Below are positions 61,095 through 64,000 of a stretch of DNA of 64,000 nucleotides, one piece after another. The notes below the pieces were generated by a model. It was given only the letters and a program-made list of their open reading frames with translations. It had not been told where the DNA came from and did not search any database. Each line of letters starts with the position of its first letter. Position 1 is the first letter of the stretch. The position numbers were made by a program, and so were the translations under genes. This DNA is from Xestospongia bergquistia (lineage: Eukaryota; Porifera; Demospongiae; Haplosclerida; Petrosiidae), in the NCBI GenBank assembly GCA_963965975.1, contig OZ014418.1:2012275-2076274 (forward strand). The letters are read 5' to 3'.

Positions 61095-61872
61095 GTCTTT
61101 CTTTGCTTCTTCTGGAACAAATTGATTTGCTTCTGAACCAAAGATGATAGATGCACTGTGTTACCTGGTAAATGACGCAGGACTCCGCCCACAGCTCCTG
61201 TTATACCATACTCTTCATGATCAGTAGCAGCTGCAAGTCCCAAGCAGTGTCACCTAAACCCTAAGAAATATTATAATAACATTGAGAGATGGTAATGATA
61301 CAGAATAGTTAGACTATCCTAAATAGATCATTAATTTTTATGTTATAAACTATGCCACAATAACCACATACTAAACAATATCACACTGAACAATGACAAT
61401 TACGAAAGTCCAATGGGACAGCTGACTTTTGGACAAGGCCCAGTAGGACAGTCCTATCTTTGGTCACACACTTTAATACATAATGTTTAGGGTTTAGATG
61501 TTAGGGATCAGTAGTATAATATGATGATCTCAGACTGTCCCACTGGACTTCAGTAGACAATGAATTTAATATAATGGACTTAAGTAATTAATTAACTACT
61601 CGTTACATTAGATCATTTAACTAATTATTATATTAATATGTTAGTAATTAAATACTAAGACAACATTGTATAACAAAACCTTACTGTAGTCACAACATTG
61701 TAAGCATTTACAAAGCCTTAATCTCAGAGTTATCCAAATGACTTAATCATGTGAAGATCACATGACATATGTTAAATTGATGTAAAAAACTAACCATGTA
61801 TACCTTCTTGCTTGGAAGAGGATTGAGAGGATGGTGTTAGTTGTTGAAAGAATTCATATAGAGAGAAAAGTG

Positions 61873-61913
<41 letters not shown>

Positions 61914-62560
61914 ACTTAAACAATTAAACAAGCACATACATAGTTAATTTCTATTGCTAGTGGCTAAGGACTATGCTGACCAAATGAATCTCTCTAAAAG
62001 GGATACTCTGAATTAATAAAACTACATGCAGTCAAGTTTAATCCCATGCTAACATCTAGTTAGTAAGTACTATTAACTTCCATATTGAAGACACCTCTAT
62101 AACTAGGACAGTTTCTAAAGATATAAGCTGTCCATTATAGATATAATCATTACTACTCATTGTATAGAATCTGGTATTGTTTGTATTACATGATGGTTTT
62201 GTAGTAATGAAGACCAATCTACAAACATTGAATTATATTATATATTAGTAGGTGACTTTCTTCTCAACTTTGCAGTCCAGTATGGCACTCAAAGGTGTCA
62301 ATATTTTAATAAAATATTTCACTTTTTATGATTTTATGATGTACATAGTTGAGTAAAGTGTTAAATATATTAAAATTCACACCATTGAACAGAAAATAAC
62401 ATTACCATATAAAGGTACACATATATGTACAACATGTATTATGAGAGATAGATAATTGAATGAAATATATATATATATATATAAACCTTGTGGTATAGGA
62501 GATATCATATGAGAGTTAGTGTCTTCTACTGTCTCAGGTTGTGTTAACAAAACTTTGAGA
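61095..62560 (-). pseudogene. ATG2-like remnants, S2
   Basis: Near-identical to 56970-58435, with the same deletions and no usable frame. The exon near 61800 shows small further changes. Included so the stretch between H4 and the SRCR fragment is accounted for. Confidence 0.6.
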
Positions 62561-62904
62561 GAAAACTAAATGAGAAAATGGACAATGATTGTTATTTCAT
62601 AATTCAATTAATCATATAGGAGAAGAGTTAATACTAACACAAGTTCATTATGTGTAAAACTACATTTTGTTATATAATACTCTTATTTAATTTTGTCTTA
62701 CTATGTAAATTGCTGGTATTGTTTTTCACAAAAAATGAACAAGAATAAAATTTACCAAGTGGTACTCATTACAGAAAGTTAAACTCGATGAAAAATGAAA
62801 ATACTTTAGTACTAACTGACCTAGCATATTGTATTACTACTTAGTCTATATTAAATGTTTAATCGAAAAATGAAAAATACTTTATAGCTACAGAGATCTA
62901 GTTG

Positions 62905-63386
62905 ACTTACAATCACACAGACTAGGAGGCTCATCTAGTTGAATAGCCATCACAAGTACTTGTAAAAGCAAAACATCTCCCATTATCTTGACACATGGGA
63001 CTTCTACAATTTGAAGGGCCACGTATTACTCTTGGTACTTACTCTTACTACTGGTAAACAAGACAGCTATAGTTTACAATTTTATACATAGTGTCTTTAA
63101 CATACTACAATAGTGATATCAATGACTATGAATTATTTCATTGTTATAATCATAACTTACATTGATTGGTTAGTTTTAATTGTCGACATATAACAGCAGC
63201 ATCATTGCTGTCCCATCCTTGTCTGCATACACCCACGTAATGACTACCATTACATATTTCAACTGCTCCAGTATTATCGTTAGGACCATTCACTAGTCGG
63301 ACATCTCCCACAGAACAGAGTGGCTGTTGAACTAATAGAATACAAAGGTTGACAGTAACCATAATGGTGTTATAAATCTTCCACAT
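62905..63386 (-). pseudogene. LDLa and SRCR exon fragments of gene 1, S2
   Basis: LDLa fragment about 62911-63055 and SRCR half 63161-63331. The SRCR half is the same as in the other three array copies. Confidence 0.85.
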
Positions 63387-63529
63387 GGTATATTTACTAA
63401 ATAGTTTAGTATTTTATGATTTAACATTTAATATAATAACATGTTAAAGTTATATAATGAACTCCAACCAATTACTAAGTTAGCTACCCACCCACATATA
63501 CAATATGTAATACATCACTATTTTAGTGC

Positions 63530-64000
63530 CATTCCAAGCCATGGCAAGTTAATCTACAAGACTTAAGAAAGAACACTTCTTTGCTATTGACAGTTTAAAA
63601 TAGCTCAAGAGAACAAGGGGAGAAGCCGTTAGTCACATGGTCATATTATTAATCTTAATTAATTATTAATCTTACAATCTTAATTATCTTAATTAATCTT
63701 TATTATTTATTAATCTTACTATTATTATAGGTTTTATTAATTTTTTATAATATTTTATGTATATTTATTTTTGTTCTTTGTCGGTTTATCAGTTTTCATT
63801 ATATAGAAGTGTCAACGAGCTCAGCAAACTCAACAAAGTAATACCAGTCATATTTTAAAGAGTAATCTAACAGAATGTTACTTTTCACAGTACAAACATT
63901 ATTACATCAAAGAGAACTCCTTATCTATCAGCATAAAAGAGAGCAGAGTTGCAAAATTTTGTCATATTAGTCTGCTTCGCTTAAAGAGCTTGCTGATCAT
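63530..64000 (+). promoter_or_regulatory. Promoter region of a further homeobox copy (exon 1 beyond edge)
   Basis: Homologous to 55320-55870. It retains the gene 1 start-codon region (CCATGG near 63539-63544) lost in the other array copies, has a deletion near 63630 that joins CCGTTAG to TCACATGG, and a 12-bp deletion near 63987. The TAAT block is at about 63645-63725. The array therefore continues to the right. Confidence 0.6.

Larger units (their letters stand above)
60010..64000. repeat. Short tandem unit S2 (cut by right edge)
   Basis: Same order as S1: H4, ATG2-like remnants (about 61095-62560), MITE-like element (61406-61550), GA repeat (about 61879-61910), LDLa and SRCR fragments, and the next homeobox promoter. 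The window ends just before the expected exon 1 of a further homeobox copy. Confidence 0.88.

Overview
The window looks like a compact, AT-rich invertebrate genome, most likely a demosponge of the Amphimedon type. This is inferred from gene content and style: many short exons, introns often of 40-100 bp with plain GT-AG ends, and SRCR, CCP, Ig, DOMON and hormone-receptor domains joined to an adhesion-type GPCR. I see nothing bacterial: no operons, no IS elements, no CRISPR arrays, no tRNA or rRNA genes.

Left part (1-9095, minus strand): the 5' two thirds of an adhesion GPCR gene ('gene B') that runs off the left edge. It reads signal peptide, Cys-rich region, two calcium-binding EGF domains, then four rounds of Ig / unnamed module / HRM domain, and the start of a GAIN domain. 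Positions 9096-13682 are intergenic. They hold an orphan last-exon-like ORF, a MITE-like inverted repeat, a stem-loop, a 55-bp tandem duplication and a few coding-like scraps on the plus strand.

Middle (13683-42167, minus strand): one very large gene ('gene 1') with about 95 recognisable exons. My exon estimates sum to about 5,600 residues. Order from the N-terminus: signal peptide, DOMON, four SRCR (LDLa after the first), Ig, HRM, SRCR, LDLa, three SRCR, two Ig/HRM rounds, 27 CCP (sushi) modules, a second DOMON, HRM, three more Ig/module/HRM rounds, GAIN, a GPS with an intact cleavage motif, seven transmembrane segments, and a cytoplasmic tail ending in a PDZ-ligand-like motif. Twenty-three of the CCP exons lie in a near-perfect 445-bp tandem array. 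From its first HRM onward, the C-terminal part of gene 1 is paralogous to gene B.

Right part (42168-64000): a composite tandem array. Each unit carries a plus-strand homeobox gene (or its remains), minus-strand remnants of the C-terminal exons of an autophagy ATG2-like gene, and minus-strand remnants of the first exons of gene 1. Two long units (about 6.8 kb) are followed by two short units (about 4.1 kb), the second cut by the right edge. The short units have intact three-exon homeobox genes (55911-56746 and 60010-60803). The long units have homeobox pseudogenes sharing two nonsense codons, plus a stranded homeobox first exon. A block dense in TAAT/ATTA motifs lies upstream of each homeobox first exon.

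Taken together, a giant chimeric cell-surface receptor, plausibly for recognition or adhesion, sits head to head with a recently expanded homeobox family whose repeat unit captured pieces of both neighbouring genes. Functions are inferred from domains only.
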